A DNA stretch of 64,000 nt, taken from positions 62,001 to 126,000 of the forward strand of contig JAUIKS010000019.1 in the NCBI GenBank assembly GCA_030430565.1, written 5' to 3'. The notes beneath the pieces are model-generated. The model made no database searches. It was not told the origin of the DNA and saw only the letters and a program-made list of their open reading frames with translations. Position 1 is the first letter of the stretch, and each line of letters begins with the position of its first letter. Below are positions 40,285 to 49,157 of this stretch, in pieces. Both the position numbers and the translations under genes were made by a program. Source of the DNA: Polyangia bacterium (GTDB taxonomy: Bacteria > Myxococcota_A > Polyangia > Nannocystales > Nannocystaceae).

Positions 40285-41472
40285 TCAGGGGCGCGAGGCC
40301 GCGCCGCGCCACGACGTCGCGCTCTCGATCGTCTCGACCCCGAGCTCGCCGTCCTGCGGCGTCAGCAGGACGATCGCCCCCTCCCCGTCAAAGCCGATGA
40401 GGTGATCGCCGGCGCGCGCGAGGCCGGTCACGTTCTCGCTCTCGCCGAGCCCGCCGACCAGCTCGAAGCTCCCTCCCGAGACCCGCGCGAGCTTGTCCTC
40501 GAACAGATCGTGAAGCGTGACGTACACGCCGTCGCCTGGCTTAGCGAACAGGTCACCCGCGATCGTCAGCAGCTCCGGGTACTCGAGCACCGCGTCGAGC
40601 ACCACCGCGCCGCTCTCCACGCTGACGACGAACAGCTGCTTCTCGATCGAGCCGAGCAGCAGCTCTTCGTCCGCCGGCGCGCCGCCGACCGCGGACGCTG
40701 CGGCGAAGGTCAGGCCCTGCGGGAGCTCGCCGGGCTCGAGCGTCGCGATCGGCCAGCAGCGCCCGTCCTGCGGGCTGCAGATGAGCAGCGCCTCCGCGCT
40801 GACGCCGTAGAGCACGCCGCAGCTGTTGACCGCGAGCTCGAGGACCGGGGTGGTCTCGCCGTCGACGGTGAACGCGCCGACGCCCTCCGGCGTAAACGGC
40901 TCGCTGGTCTGCATCTGGTACAGGTTCACGCCCGCGGTCATGTACACGTAGCCCGGCAGCGCGACGCCCGGGCGATCGGCGAGCAGGTCCCACGAAGGCC
41001 TGGGCTCGCAGTCGAGCTCGAGGCCGTCGCCGTCCTTGTCCGCGTCGCAGGCGTCGCCCTGGCCGTCCCCGTCAAGATCCGCCTGCGAGCTGTTGTCGTG
41101 CTGCGGGCAGTTGTCGTCCCCGTTGGCGACGCCGTCGCCGTCATCGTCCGCGTCGGGCTCCGGCGGCGTCGTCGTCGGCGCGTCGCTCGTCTCGCTGGAG
41201 GTGCCCGGCGCGGGCCCGGTCGTCGCGGCCTCGGTCGTCTCCTCGCCCGTCTCATCGCTCGCGCTGGTCGCGGTCGGCTCGCCCGTCGTCGGCGCGCCCG
41301 TCGTCTCCTCGCCGGCCGTCTCCGTGATCCAGGCCGGGTTCTGGCGCGTGCAGCCCGCGAGCGCGAGCGAGCAGGCGAGCAGGAGCGTTGCGGAGGTCGT
41401 GGCGCGCGTCAGCAGCAAGTCGTCAGTCCTGCGGTTCGAGGCCGCCTCATAAGATGTCCTAAAGAACATCAT
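40285..41472 (-). CDS. Lipoprotein with thrombospondin type-3-like calcium repeats
   Basis: Up to 395 residues. A lipobox (LACSLALAGC) follows a long N-terminus; a TTG at 41418 preceded by AGGA would give a more usual signal peptide, so the true start is uncertain. A Thr/Glu/Ser-rich linker leads to the Asp-rich repeats DADDDGDGVANGDDNCPQHD and DLDGDGQGDACDADKDGDGL, the thrombospondin type-3 calcium-binding pattern. The rest (about 240 residues) reads like a beta-propeller (LYQMQTSEPFTPEGVGAFTV, LFVVSVESGAVVLDAVLEYP). Probably displayed on the cell surface; ligand unknown. Confidence 0.8.
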   Translation of the reverse strand: MMFFRTSYEAASNRRTDDLLLTRATTSATLLLACSLALAGCTRQNPAWITETAGEETTGAPTTGEPTATSASDETGEETTEAATTGPAPGTSSETSDAPTTTPPEPDADDDGDGVANGDDNCPQHDNSSQADLDGDGQGDACDADKDGDGLELDCEPRPSWDLLADRPGVALPGYVYMTAGVNLYQMQTSEPFTPEGVGAFTVDGETTPVLELAVNSCGVLYGVSAEALLICSPQDGRCWPIATLEPGELPQGLTFAAASAVGGAPADEELLLGSIEKQLFVVSVESGAVVLDAVLEYPELLTIAGDLFAKPGDGVYVTLHDLFEDKLARVSGGSFELVGGLGESENVTGLARAGDHLIGFDGEGAIVLLTPQDGELGVETIESATSWRGAASRP

Positions 41473-41492
41473 TGAGCGGTCTCTTCATTATA
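41454..41492 (-). promoter_or_regulatory. Promoter -10 box and inverted repeat before the type-3 repeat lipoprotein
   Basis: On the minus strand a perfect TATAAT lies at 41492-41487, in an AT-rich pocket; the -35 is not clear. Next to it GATGT and ACATC form an inverted repeat (41454-41471) that covers the ATG at 41472-41470. With transcription starting near 41480, the later TTG start at 41418 becomes more plausible. Confidence 0.5.
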
Positions 41493-41617
41493 TGTTTTTT
41501 TGGACATGTTGAAGCCGCACGCTCTCGACCGCCGACCCGGCGAGCTCGCGATTTTTTGCGTCGGTCGTGCGCGCGCGGGCGCGTGCGCACCCGGCCGAAG
41601 GCTGCTACCGTCGCGCC

Positions 41618-42199
41618 GTGAGGACGCGCCCCGACGCCGGCCCGCGCGCGCGCGGGCGCGCCTCCGCGCTGCTGCGCTCGTCGCTCGCGGCGTCGCTCTG
41701 CGCGTGCACGCCGCTGGAGCGCCCTCTCGATGAACGGGCGCGGGTCGTCGCCGCGCGCACCGACGAGCCCGCGACACCGCGGGAGGCCGCGCTCGACGAG
41801 CGACGCTACGCCGCGCTGATGGAGGCGATGGCGACGCGGCTCGCCGAGCGAGCCGACGCCGCGCTCGCGCGCCCGATCGACACCCGCGAGCAGGCCTACG
41901 CCGCGAGCTCGACGCTCGCGCTCGCCCACCCGGCGCAGGCGATGGAGGCCGAGGCGCTCTTGAAGGAACACGGCGTCACGCGGGCGCAGCTCGCAGAATT
42001 CGTAGAGCGCCACCCCGAGCGCGCACAGTTTCACGCCGCGCGGGCCTACGCCGCGCTCGATCGACTGCGTCCGAAGATCGACGCGTGGGAGGCGCGGGTC
42101 GCGACGCTGCCCGGCGCCGAGCGGCCGACGCCGCTGTGGAGCCCGGCCGCGCTCCCGCCGTGGCCCGAGCCCCCGGGTCGCTGGCCTCCATGGCCGTAG
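41618..42199 (+). CDS. Small predicted lipoprotein, helical
   Basis: 193 residues from the GTG at 41618, giving RASALLRSSLAASLCACTPL with a lipobox-like Cys. An earlier start at 41567 would only add basic residues. The mature part is mostly helical (ERRYAALMEAMATRLAERAD, VTRAQLAEFVERHPERAQFH) with a Pro/Trp-rich end. No family is recognised. It is divergent from the type-3 repeat lipoprotein and convergent with the TonB-like gene. Confidence 0.65.
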   Translation: MRTRPDAGPRARGRASALLRSSLAASLCACTPLERPLDERARVVAARTDEPATPREAALDERRYAALMEAMATRLAERADAALARPIDTREQAYAASSTLALAHPAQAMEAEALLKEHGVTRAQLAEFVERHPERAQFHAARAYAALDRLRPKIDAWEARVATLPGAERPTPLWSPAALPPWPEPPGRWPPWP

Positions 42200-42265
42200 A
42201 GACATGTAATCGGTGTCGCCACGTCCACGCACCGCCCAGAGTCCAGCGCGCGACGCCCCTTCCGG

Positions 42266-43096
42266 CTACCGCACGCCGTCGACGCCCCAGGAGAACTGGT
42301 AGCGGAGCCGCGCGCAGCGGCTCCCCTTGAGCAGCGCCGAGGGCGGCGCCGGCAGCTCCAAGCGCTTCAGCTCCGCGACCACCGCGCGATCAACCCGCGC
42401 CTCGCCGCTGCGCTCCGTCAGCTTGACCGCGCCGACGCGCCCGTCCTCGCACACCGTGATGCGGAAGCGCAGCACGGCCGCGGCCGACCGACCCGCGTAC
42501 ACCCCGACGCGCATCGCGTTGAGCCGCGCCATGACCTCAGTCGCCCAGGGATCCCCCGCCGCGAGGCGAGCCGACCAGCCCCGCGCGCGGCCCTCGGGCG
42601 CGCCCGGGAGGCGCTCCATGGTCGGCGGCTCCTGGAACGCGTTGTTCCCCTGCACGTCCGCACGATCGCGCCCGTCCTCGACCTCACCCGCGCTGTCGCG
42701 CTCGCGCTCGCGCTTGGGCCGAGGCTGCAGAGGCGGTCGCGCGACGCTCGTCACGGCCTCCATCGCGCCGCTCGGCGCGGCCTCCCGGGTGTCGACGATG
42801 ATCTTTTGGGGCAGCTCGGCGTCCACCGGCCTCGGGCCCAGGCGGATGATCTCGCCGGGCTCGAAGGGGACCGACGCGCGCGGCGGCGCCGGGGCGACGC
42901 GCGCGCGGCTCGTCCCGCTGAGCCCCAGCGCGAGCGTCACGAACGTCGCGACCACGAGCGTGCCCGCCAGCCCGCCGACGCAGGCCAGCCGGTTGTCGAG
43001 CAGCCGCCGTCGAGCGGGGGCTGCGGGGACGCGGGGGCGATCGGCGCGCGACGTCGGCATCACCCGCTTGGACGGCCCGCGCGCGCGCAGCTTCAC
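42266..43096 (-). CDS. TonB C-terminal-domain protein (energy transducer-like)
   Basis: 276 residues. One N-terminal membrane anchor (LACVGGLAGTLVVATFVTLA), a long Pro/Arg-rich periplasmic spacer, then a C-terminal domain with MARLNAMRVGVYAGRSAAAV, LRFRITVCEDGRVGAVKLTE and VVAELKRLELPAPPSALLKG, the TonB-C fold order. TonB passes proton-motive force to outer-membrane transporters, but no ExbB/ExbD genes are nearby. In myxobacteria such proteins often act with gliding or polysaccharide export machines. The specific partner is unknown. Confidence 0.75.
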   Translation of the reverse strand: MKLRARGPSKRVMPTSRADRPRVPAAPARRRLLDNRLACVGGLAGTLVVATFVTLALGLSGTSRARVAPAPPRASVPFEPGEIIRLGPRPVDAELPQKIIVDTREAAPSGAMEAVTSVARPPLQPRPKRERERDSAGEVEDGRDRADVQGNNAFQEPPTMERLPGAPEGRARGWSARLAAGDPWATEVMARLNAMRVGVYAGRSAAAVLRFRITVCEDGRVGAVKLTERSGEARVDRAVVAELKRLELPAPPSALLKGSRCARLRYQFSWGVDGVR

Positions 43097-43129
43097 CGCG
43101 CGAGCATGAATATGTCTATTGGGACATAA

Positions 43130-43978
43130 TCAACGCTCGGCGCCGTCGCGGTGGCAGGCCGAGCAGCTCGTGATGAACTTCGCGTAGACCCGCGCGCGCG
43201 CGTCGGCCTCCTCGGCGTCGCAGGCCTCGCCGCCGAGCGCGTGGATCTCCTCGATCAGCTCGGCCGCCGCCTTCGACTGCAGCTCGCCGCGATCTCGGTC
43301 CTGCGCGAGCGGGACGTCGGCCAGCTCCCCGCAGCCGCTCGACCACGCGTCGCTCGAGGGGCGCACCAGGCCCTCCCACATGCGATCGGCCGCCCACTGG
43401 TGGAGCAGCATCTGCTTGGCCGGCGCCGGCTCGTCCTCCGGCGTCGGGCTGCCGGCCAGCCGCGGCGCGGCGCTGTGCTCGAGATGACACGCGCCGCAGG
43501 CCGCCCCCATGCTCGCCAGCGCGCGCGCGGCCGTCGCGAGCTCCCGCGCGCCGGCGGCCCGCGTCGCCTCGCGCTGCAGCGCCTGCATGTGCGGCTTCCA
43601 GCTCGCGGTCGCGCCGACCATCGGGTGCTTCGCCAGCGCGCTCGCGGGCGCCGCGACCTCGTCGAGCGACCCGCGCACGATCGCCTGCTTCAGTGTTGTT
43701 GTTTGCTCGAAGAACTCCTTCATGTGACCCGCGACCGCGCTGGGCTTCGGCGCGGCCTTCGCCTCGGGCGCGTCGGCGACCTTCCCGGCGACCTTCCCGT
43801 CGACCTTCCCGTCGACCTTCCCGTCGACCTTCGCGTCGCTCTTCCCGTCCGCTCTCGCTGGCGTGTCTCCAGCAGGCTTCGGCGCGCTCGGGTCACAGCC
43901 CGCCAGGCACAGCGCCCCCGCGAGCGCGAGCGGCACGACGTGGAGCAGATGGACGCGGTCGCGAAGCGATCCAGGCAT
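43130..43978 (-). CDS. Dihaem c-type cytochrome lipoprotein
   Basis: 282 residues from the ATG at 43978, chosen because it gives a lipoprotein signal (LALAGALCLAGC); the frame stays open upstream without signal character. A Lys/Asp linker contains three to four copies of VDGK encoded by 12-bp tandem repeats. Two haem-binding motifs are present: CGACH and, near the C-terminus, CSACH. The helical body with a first segment GHMKEFFEQTTTLKQAIVRG resembles cytochrome c-prime-like proteins. Likely a periplasmic electron carrier or sensor. Confidence 0.82.
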   Translation of the reverse strand: MPGSLRDRVHLLHVVPLALAGALCLAGCDPSAPKPAGDTPARADGKSDAKVDGKVDGKVDGKVAGKVADAPEAKAAPKPSAVAGHMKEFFEQTTTLKQAIVRGSLDEVAAPASALAKHPMVGATASWKPHMQALQREATRAAGARELATAARALASMGAACGACHLEHSAAPRLAGSPTPEDEPAPAKQMLLHQWAADRMWEGLVRPSSDAWSSGCGELADVPLAQDRDRGELQSKAAAELIEEIHALGGEACDAEEADARARVYAKFITSCSACHRDGAER

Positions 43979-44078
43979 AGGCTGATGAGCATAGCGGCGT
44001 CGATCCGCAGTCACGAACAACTGGCGCGTGCGTGATCGATCGAAAAAATTCCCCGCCTCTGCGGTCACGCGCAGCGGC

Positions 44079-45377
44079 TCAATTGTCCAGCGCGTGGAGC
44101 CGTCGCTCCAAGAACGCTCGCTCGGCCCCGTTCTTCGTCATCGCCACGGCCTCGCGATACGCCGCCGCCGCCTCACGCGGTCGACCGGCGCGGCGCAGCA
44201 GATCAGCGCGCGCCGCCGGCAGCAGGTGATAGCGAGCCAGCGCGCCCTCGGCCGCCAGCTCATCGAGGCGCGCGAGCCCTGCCGCTAGCTCGCCGGTCAT
44301 CGCCAGCGCCACCGCCTGGTTGAGCGCGATGACCGGCGAGGGCTGCATGCGCATCAGCACCCCGTAGAGCGCGACGATCTGCCGCCAGTCCGTGTCCTCC
44401 GCCCGCTGGGCCCGCGCGTGGCAAGCCGCGATCGCGGCCTGCACCTGATACGGACCCGGTGCCCGCAGCGCGAGCGCCTCGTCGAGCCGCTGCAGGCCCG
44501 CCTCGATCTGCGCGCGACTCCAGCGCGCACGATCCTGCTCCTCGAGCGTCACGAGCCGCCCGCTGGTGTCGACGCGCGCCTCGCGACGCGAGTCCTGCAG
44601 CTGCATCAGGGCGCACAGCCCCAGCAGCTCGGCCTCGCCCGGCAGCAAGCGCACGAGCAGCTCCGCGAGCCGGATCGCCTCGCTGCAGAGCTCGCGCCGG
44701 ATCAGCGCGTCGCCGGCCGTCGCCGTGTAGCCCTCGTTGAAGATCAGGTACAGCACCCGGAGCACCGCGCCGACGCGCTCGCCCAGGAGCTCGACCGGCG
44801 GCACGCGGTAGGGGATCCCCGCGGCGCGGATCTTCCGCTTCGCGCGGACCAGCCGCTGCGCCATCGTCGTCTCCGGCACGAGGAAGGCGCGCGCGACCTC
44901 GCGCGTCGAGAGCCCGCCGAGCGTGCTCAGCGTCAGCGCGACCTGGGCGTGCTCCGCCAGCGCGGGGTGACAGCAGGTGAACACGAGCCGCAGGCGATCG
45001 TCTGGAAACAGCTGGTCCTCATCACCTGCTCCTCCAGACATCTCACCCATCGCGGCGGCCTCCCGCGCCCGCGTCATCTCGGCCTCGAGCTCCCCGAGGG
45101 CCTTCAGCGCCGCGACGCGCCGGGTCGAGGTCCGGGCGCGCCGCAGGCGATCGCGCGCCCGGTTGCGCGCGACCGTCGTGATCCACGCCCCCGGGCGTCG
45201 CGGCACGCCGTCCCGCGACCAGCGATCGAGCGCGGCCGCGAACGCCTCCTGCACGACGTCCTCGGCCAGCTCGAGCTCGCCGAAGACCCGCACGAGGCCG
45301 GCGAGCACGCGCCCGGACTCCTCCCGGTACACGCGCTCGACGGCGCGGGTGATCGACGCGCTGGGCGACTCAGGCAC
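44079..45377 (-). CDS. ECF42-type RNA polymerase sigma factor
   Basis: 432 residues. Region 2 is at the N-terminus (VYREESGRVLAGLVRVFGEL, ELAEDVVQEAFAAALDRW), region 4 follows with LTLSTLGGLSTREVARAFLV and PETTMAQRLVRAKRKIRAAG. A long C-terminal extension of about 230 residues (GERVGAVLRVLYLIFNEGYT onwards) with TPR-like helices matches the DUF6596/ECF42 class. This class has no anti-sigma factor and is typically next to a DGPF/YCII gene, which is the case here 60 bp upstream on the same strand. The signal sensed is unknown. Confidence 0.9.
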   Translation of the reverse strand: MPESPSASITRAVERVYREESGRVLAGLVRVFGELELAEDVVQEAFAAALDRWSRDGVPRRPGAWITTVARNRARDRLRRARTSTRRVAALKALGELEAEMTRAREAAAMGEMSGGAGDEDQLFPDDRLRLVFTCCHPALAEHAQVALTLSTLGGLSTREVARAFLVPETTMAQRLVRAKRKIRAAGIPYRVPPVELLGERVGAVLRVLYLIFNEGYTATAGDALIRRELCSEAIRLAELLVRLLPGEAELLGLCALMQLQDSRREARVDTSGRLVTLEEQDRARWSRAQIEAGLQRLDEALALRAPGPYQVQAAIAACHARAQRAEDTDWRQIVALYGVLMRMQPSPVIALNQAVALAMTGELAAGLARLDELAAEGALARYHLLPAARADLLRRAGRPREAAAAYREAVAMTKNGAERAFLERRLHALDN

Positions 45378-45437
45378 GCACGCATCGTACGCGAGACGCG
45401 AACGACACGCGCCGCTGCTCCCAGGAGCGGTCAGGGG

Positions 45438-45788
45438 CTACTCGAAGACCATGATCGGTCGAACCTCGACCGAGCCGCGGTGAACGTTGGGGATCTTCGC
45501 GGCCCACGCGATCGCGTCATCAAGGTTGGGGACATCGATGATGTAGAAGCCGCCGAGCTGCTCCTTGGTCTCCGCGAACGGGCCGTCGGTGGTGAGCAGC
45601 TGGTTGTCGCGGCGACGCACCGTCGTCGCGGTCGGCGTCGGCTGGAGGGCGTCGCCCGCCACGAACACGCCGGCGTCCTTGACCGCCTTCGTGAACCCGA
45701 ACCACTCGCCCATCTCCGCCTGCATCGCCTCCGGGCTGCGGTCCTGGTCCTGTTGCTCGTTGCTGTAGAGAAGAAGGATGTACTGCAT
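45438..45788 (-). CDS. DGPF/YCII-domain protein, ECF42 partner
   Basis: 116 residues. Start ATG at 45788 with AGGAG upstream. MQYILLLYSNEQ, WFGFTKAVKDAGVFVAGDAL, the name-giving TTDGPFAETKEQLGGFYIID and AIAWAAKIPNVHRGSVEVRP cover the full YCII-related DGPF family. These proteins are co-transcribed with ECF42 sigma factors and are their usual targets; the molecular function is unsettled. The gene lies just upstream of the sigma gene on the same strand. Confidence 0.92.
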   Translation of the reverse strand: MQYILLLYSNEQQDQDRSPEAMQAEMGEWFGFTKAVKDAGVFVAGDALQPTPTATTVRRRDNQLLTTDGPFAETKEQLGGFYIIDVPNLDDAIAWAAKIPNVHRGSVEVRPIMVFE

Positions 45789-45878
45789 GATCAACTCCTG
45801 TTGGTTTGTGCCTCTCACTCCGTGAGAGCGTCTTGTCTTGGCGGCGCGGTCCTCCGCGCTCACCAACACGACGACGAG

Positions 45879-45904
45879 CCTCCGGCGAATCGACACGCCG
45901 GAGG
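45879..45904. repeat. 9-bp inverted repeat between hydrolase and DGPF genes
   Basis: CCTCCGGCG at 45879-45887 pairs with CGCCGGAGG at 45896-45904 (8-nt loop). An A7 tract follows on the plus strand, so it is not a normal terminator in either direction. It lies in the 170-bp leader of the DGPF/ECF42 operon. Confidence 0.5.
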
Positions 45905-45957
45905 AAAAAAATCGAAAAAAATTGTCGAGGGCCATCCGCGCGTAGCGCGACAGGCGC

Positions 45958-47040
45958 TCAGCGAGCAGACGCCCACAGACCGCGCAGCAGCTCGAGGAAC
46001 TCACGCGGGCGCTCGAGATGTGGCGAGTGCCCGCAGCGCGCCCACGCCTCCTCGCGCAGCTCTCCCCCCGCAGCCTCGTAGCGCCGCAGCACCCCCCGCA
46101 GCTGCGTGACCATCGGCTGCGGCGGGTAGACGTCCGCACCGGGCCAGCCCGCCGCGATCCCGCGAGCCCCCTGCCCGCCCGGCTCGGCCAGCGAGTCGTC
46201 CGAGACGATCAGGTCCTCGAGCCCGTGAATCCACAGGATCGGCGGCTTCGGCTCGATCGCGACGATCCCCGTCTGATCGAGATACTTCGCCGACATGGCG
46301 TTGTTGACCCCGCGCGCCCCAGGGGCGAAGCCCGGCCAATTCGGCGACGGCGCGATGTCCCCGGGATAATTATCGTCGCCCAGCGAGGTCTCGAGCATGG
46401 CGTCGACCAGCGCGTCCTCGAGGGCTTGACTCGCCTGAAACGAGCGCGCGAACAGCAGCCCGCGAACGGCCCCCCGCGGCGCTCGGGGAGACGTGTCCGA
46501 ACGGTCACCGCGGCGCAGGCTCTCGACGAACGCCCGGTTCGTGACGCCCGCGCCCGAGCCCGCGAAGTCCTCGTTGCACGGCGCCCCGTCGACGCCCCGC
46601 GTCCCGCCGAAGCCGAAGGGCGAGCCCGGCGCGACCAGGGTGACCGAGCGCCAGAGCGTCGGGCGCTCGATCAGCAGCCGCATCACCACGTTCCCGCCCA
46701 GCGACCAGCCGACCGCGTGCAGCCGCCTCGTCGTCAGCCCCAGCGTCTCGAGCAGCTCGAGCAGGTCATCGCTAAAGTCCCGCAGCCCACGCGTCGCGTC
46801 GACCGGCGCCGTCTCGGAGGCGCCGTAGCCCCGTAGATCGGGCGCGACCAGCAAGCGCCGCGGCTCGTCCTCCGCGAGCGCGCGCATCAGCGGCTCCCAG
46901 CAGCGCCCGCTCGTGATGTTGCCGTGCACGAGCAGCACCACCTCCTCGGCGTCCGCGTCCCCCGCGAAGCGAACAAATTGACGAAGCCGCGCGCTCGAGA
47001 TCGCGCGCGCCGTGAGTGTCGAGCTGCCTTCAAACGCCAC
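45958..47040 (-). CDS. Alpha/beta hydrolase
   Basis: 360 residues. Oxyanion-region HGN in VVLLVHGNITSGRCWEPLM, nucleophile elbow GWSLGG, an acid in LEDLIVSDDSL and the catalytic His in CGHSPHLERP. The cap contains SPFGFGGTRGVDGAPCNEDF, also found almost unchanged in the hydrolase at 48096-49157, so the two are paralogues. It is divergent from the histone-tailed tetR gene with a 44-bp gap, and is likely controlled by it. Substrate unknown; cytoplasmic, no signal peptide. Confidence 0.88.
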   Translation of the reverse strand: MAFEGSSTLTARAISSARLRQFVRFAGDADAEEVVLLVHGNITSGRCWEPLMRALAEDEPRRLLVAPDLRGYGASETAPVDATRGLRDFSDDLLELLETLGLTTRRLHAVGWSLGGNVVMRLLIERPTLWRSVTLVAPGSPFGFGGTRGVDGAPCNEDFAGSGAGVTNRAFVESLRRGDRSDTSPRAPRGAVRGLLFARSFQASQALEDALVDAMLETSLGDDNYPGDIAPSPNWPGFAPGARGVNNAMSAKYLDQTGIVAIEPKPPILWIHGLEDLIVSDDSLAEPGGQGARGIAAGWPGADVYPPQPMVTQLRGVLRRYEAAGGELREEAWARCGHSPHLERPREFLELLRGLWASAR

Positions 47041-47084
47041 TTGTCAAAAATTGAATCATTAGTCAGGTTTTCGTTCAAGCGCCC

Positions 47085-47981
47085 ATGCCCCGCCGCGGCA
47101 ACACGCCAGTCCACGACCCGCCGACCCGCAAGGGGCGGCGGACCCGTCAGCGCCTGCTCGACGCCGCCGAGCAGGTGTTCGGCGACGTCGGCTACGAGCG
47201 CGCCGCGATCGCCGACATCACCCGGCAGGCCGGCGTCGCGCTCGGCACTTTCTACGTGTACTTCCCGAGCAAGCTCGCGATCTTCCGCGAGCTCGTCAAC
47301 GAGCTCGGCCACGGCCTGCGCCGGCGCCTCGCCGAGGCCGTCACGGGTCTCGAGGGCCGCCTCGAGATCGAGCGCGCCGGCTGCACCGCGTTCCTCGAAT
47401 TCGTCGGCGCTCACCGCAGCCTCTACCGCATCGTGCGGCAGGCCGAATTCGTCGATGAGCGCCTGTTTCGCGACTACTACGAGCGCCTCGCCGCCAGCTA
47501 CGTCCGAGGCCTCGAGCAGGCCATCGACACTGGCGAGATCCAGGCGCTCGACCCCGAGACGATCGCCTACACGCTCATGGGGATCTTCGACTTCCTCGGC
47601 ATGCGCTGGGTCCTCTGGGCCGATCGCATGCCGCCGCGCCGCGTCGTCGACGACGTGTTCGCGCTGATCCGCCACGGCCTCGCCCCGACCGGCGCGCGCG
47701 AGCTCGACAGGAAACAGACCGCCGAGAAGACAAGCAAGAAGAAGACCGCCAAGAAGAAGACCGCCAAGAAGAAGACCGCCAAGAAGACGAGCAAGAGGAA
47801 GACCGCCAAGAAGACGAGCACGAAGAAGACGAGCACGAAGAAGACGAGCACGAAGAAGACAAGCACGAAGAAGACGAGCACGAAGAAGGCCGCCAAGCAG
47901 CAGGCGACGCGCAAGAACGCGCGAACGACCGCCAAGCGGGCGAACACGCGCGGGCGCTCGCGCGCCTCAGCTGAAAACTGA
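47085..47981 (+). CDS. TetR-family regulator with histone H1-like Lys-rich tail
   Basis: 298 residues. Residues 1-205 or so are a normal TetR protein: RTRQRLLDAAEQVFGDVGYE, AAIADITRQAGVALGTFYVY form the HTH, and a helical ligand domain follows. From about residue 210 to the end it carries 89 residues built of KKTAKKKTAKK and KKTSTKKTST repeats and an Arg/Ala-rich end, like the tails of histone H1, AlgP and bacterial HC1-like proteins. Such tails bind DNA without sequence preference and are often modified. The fusion to a specific regulator is unusual. The gene sits between two paralogous hydrolase genes. Confidence 0.88.
   Translation: MPRRGNTPVHDPPTRKGRRTRQRLLDAAEQVFGDVGYERAAIADITRQAGVALGTFYVYFPSKLAIFRELVNELGHGLRRRLAEAVTGLEGRLEIERAGCTAFLEFVGAHRSLYRIVRQAEFVDERLFRDYYERLAASYVRGLEQAIDTGEIQALDPETIAYTLMGIFDFLGMRWVLWADRMPPRRVVDDVFALIRHGLAPTGARELDRKQTAEKTSKKKTAKKKTAKKKTAKKTSKRKTAKKTSTKKTSTKKTSTKKTSTKKTSTKKAAKQQATRKNARTTAKRANTRGRSRASAEN
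47807..47888 (+). repeat. 15-bp tandem repeats encoding KKTST
   Basis: The unit AAGAAGACGAGCACG is repeated about five times with one A/G change, within the 3' end of the tetR gene. Slippage here would change tail length in steps of five residues without a frameshift. Confidence 0.75.
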
Positions 47982-48095
47982 ATCGACTCTCAGTTTTTTT
48001 CCGACAGCGCGACGCGCCGACGCGCGGATGAAGTTGTATCGTCGCCGCGACCCCAGACCGCCAGACCGCCAGACCGCAAGCCAGGAGGATCCGAA

Positions 48096-49157
48096 GTGCC
48101 ACGCGAGCTCACGTCCACCACCATCGAGACCCCCCGCCTCAAGACGCACCTTCGCGCCGCGGGCGACGCCGACAAGCCCGCGCTCGTGCTGCTCCACGGC
48201 AACGTCTCCTCCTCCGTGTTCTTCGAAGACGCGATCGCCCGGCTCGCGGACCTCGCCCGCGTCATCGCGCCCGACATGCGCGGCTTCGGCGACTCACAGA
48301 CCGCGCCCGTCGACGCGACCCGGGGCGTGCGCGACTTCTCCGACGACCTGCACGCGCTGCTGACCAGCGACGCGCTCGGCCTCGGCGGTCGCCCGGTGCA
48401 CCTCGTCGGCTGGTCCGTCGGCGGCAGCGTGATCATGCAGTACGCCATCGACCACGCCGCCTCCGTCGCCTCGCTGACGCTCCTCAACCCCGGCTCCCCG
48501 TTCGGCTTCGGCGGCACCAAGGGCGTCGAGGGCACCCCCTGCTACGCCGACTTCGCCGGCTCCGGCGGCGGCACGGCCAACCCCGAGTTCGTCAAGCTGC
48601 TCGGCGCCGGCGACCGCGGGACTGACTCTCAGGTCAGCCCGCGCAACGTCATGAACGCCTTCTACTTCAAGCCGCCGTTCCGGCCCGCGGCCGCGCGCGA
48701 GGAGGCCTTCGTCTCCGGCATGCTGAACACCAAGATCGGCGAGGGCAACTACCCCGGCGACCTCACGACCTCCGAGAACTGGCCCGGCGTCGCCCCGGGC
48801 GCGCGCGGGGTCAACAACACCATCTCGCCGAAGTACTGCGACCTCTCGGGCTTCGCCGACATCGACCCGCGCCCGCCGGTGCTGTGGATCCGCGGCGCCG
48901 ACGACCAGATCGTCTCGGACCGCTCGATGTTCTGCTTCGGCACCCTCGGGGAGCTCGGCGCCGTGCCGGGCTGGCCCGGCGCCGAGGTGTTCCCGCCCCA
49001 GCCGATGATCGGCCAGACCCGCCACGTGCTCGACCGCTACACGCGAAACGGCGGCCGCTACGAGGAGCTGGTGCTAGAGAATTGCGGGCACGCGCCGCAC
49101 CTCGAGCACGCCGATCGCTTCGAAGCCGCGCTGCGCCGCTTCACCGGGATCGGCTGA
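48096..49157 (+). CDS. Alpha/beta hydrolase (paralogue of 45958-47040)
   Basis: 353 residues; CAGGAGGA lies upstream of the start (GTG at 48096). Same order of motifs as its paralogue: LVLLHGNVSSSVFFEDAIAR, nucleophile elbow GWSVGGSVIM, SPFGFGGTKGVEGTPCYADF, WIRGADDQIVSDRSM, and the His in NCGHAPHLEHAD. It follows the histone-tailed tetR gene by 114 bp in the same direction. Together the three genes look like a duplicated hydrolase set around one regulator. The 3' end overlaps the convergent lipoprotein gene by 17 bp. Confidence 0.9.
   Translation: MPRELTSTTIETPRLKTHLRAAGDADKPALVLLHGNVSSSVFFEDAIARLADLARVIAPDMRGFGDSQTAPVDATRGVRDFSDDLHALLTSDALGLGGRPVHLVGWSVGGSVIMQYAIDHAASVASLTLLNPGSPFGFGGTKGVEGTPCYADFAGSGGGTANPEFVKLLGAGDRGTDSQVSPRNVMNAFYFKPPFRPAAAREEAFVSGMLNTKIGEGNYPGDLTTSENWPGVAPGARGVNNTISPKYCDLSGFADIDPRPPVLWIRGADDQIVSDRSMFCFGTLGELGAVPGWPGAEVFPPQPMIGQTRHVLDRYTRNGGRYEELVLENCGHAPHLEHADRFEAALRRFTGIG

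Noticed and set aside
45879..45915. Inverted repeat followed by A7 as a terminator
   Set aside because: The T-tract is on the wrong side of the stem for both strands.
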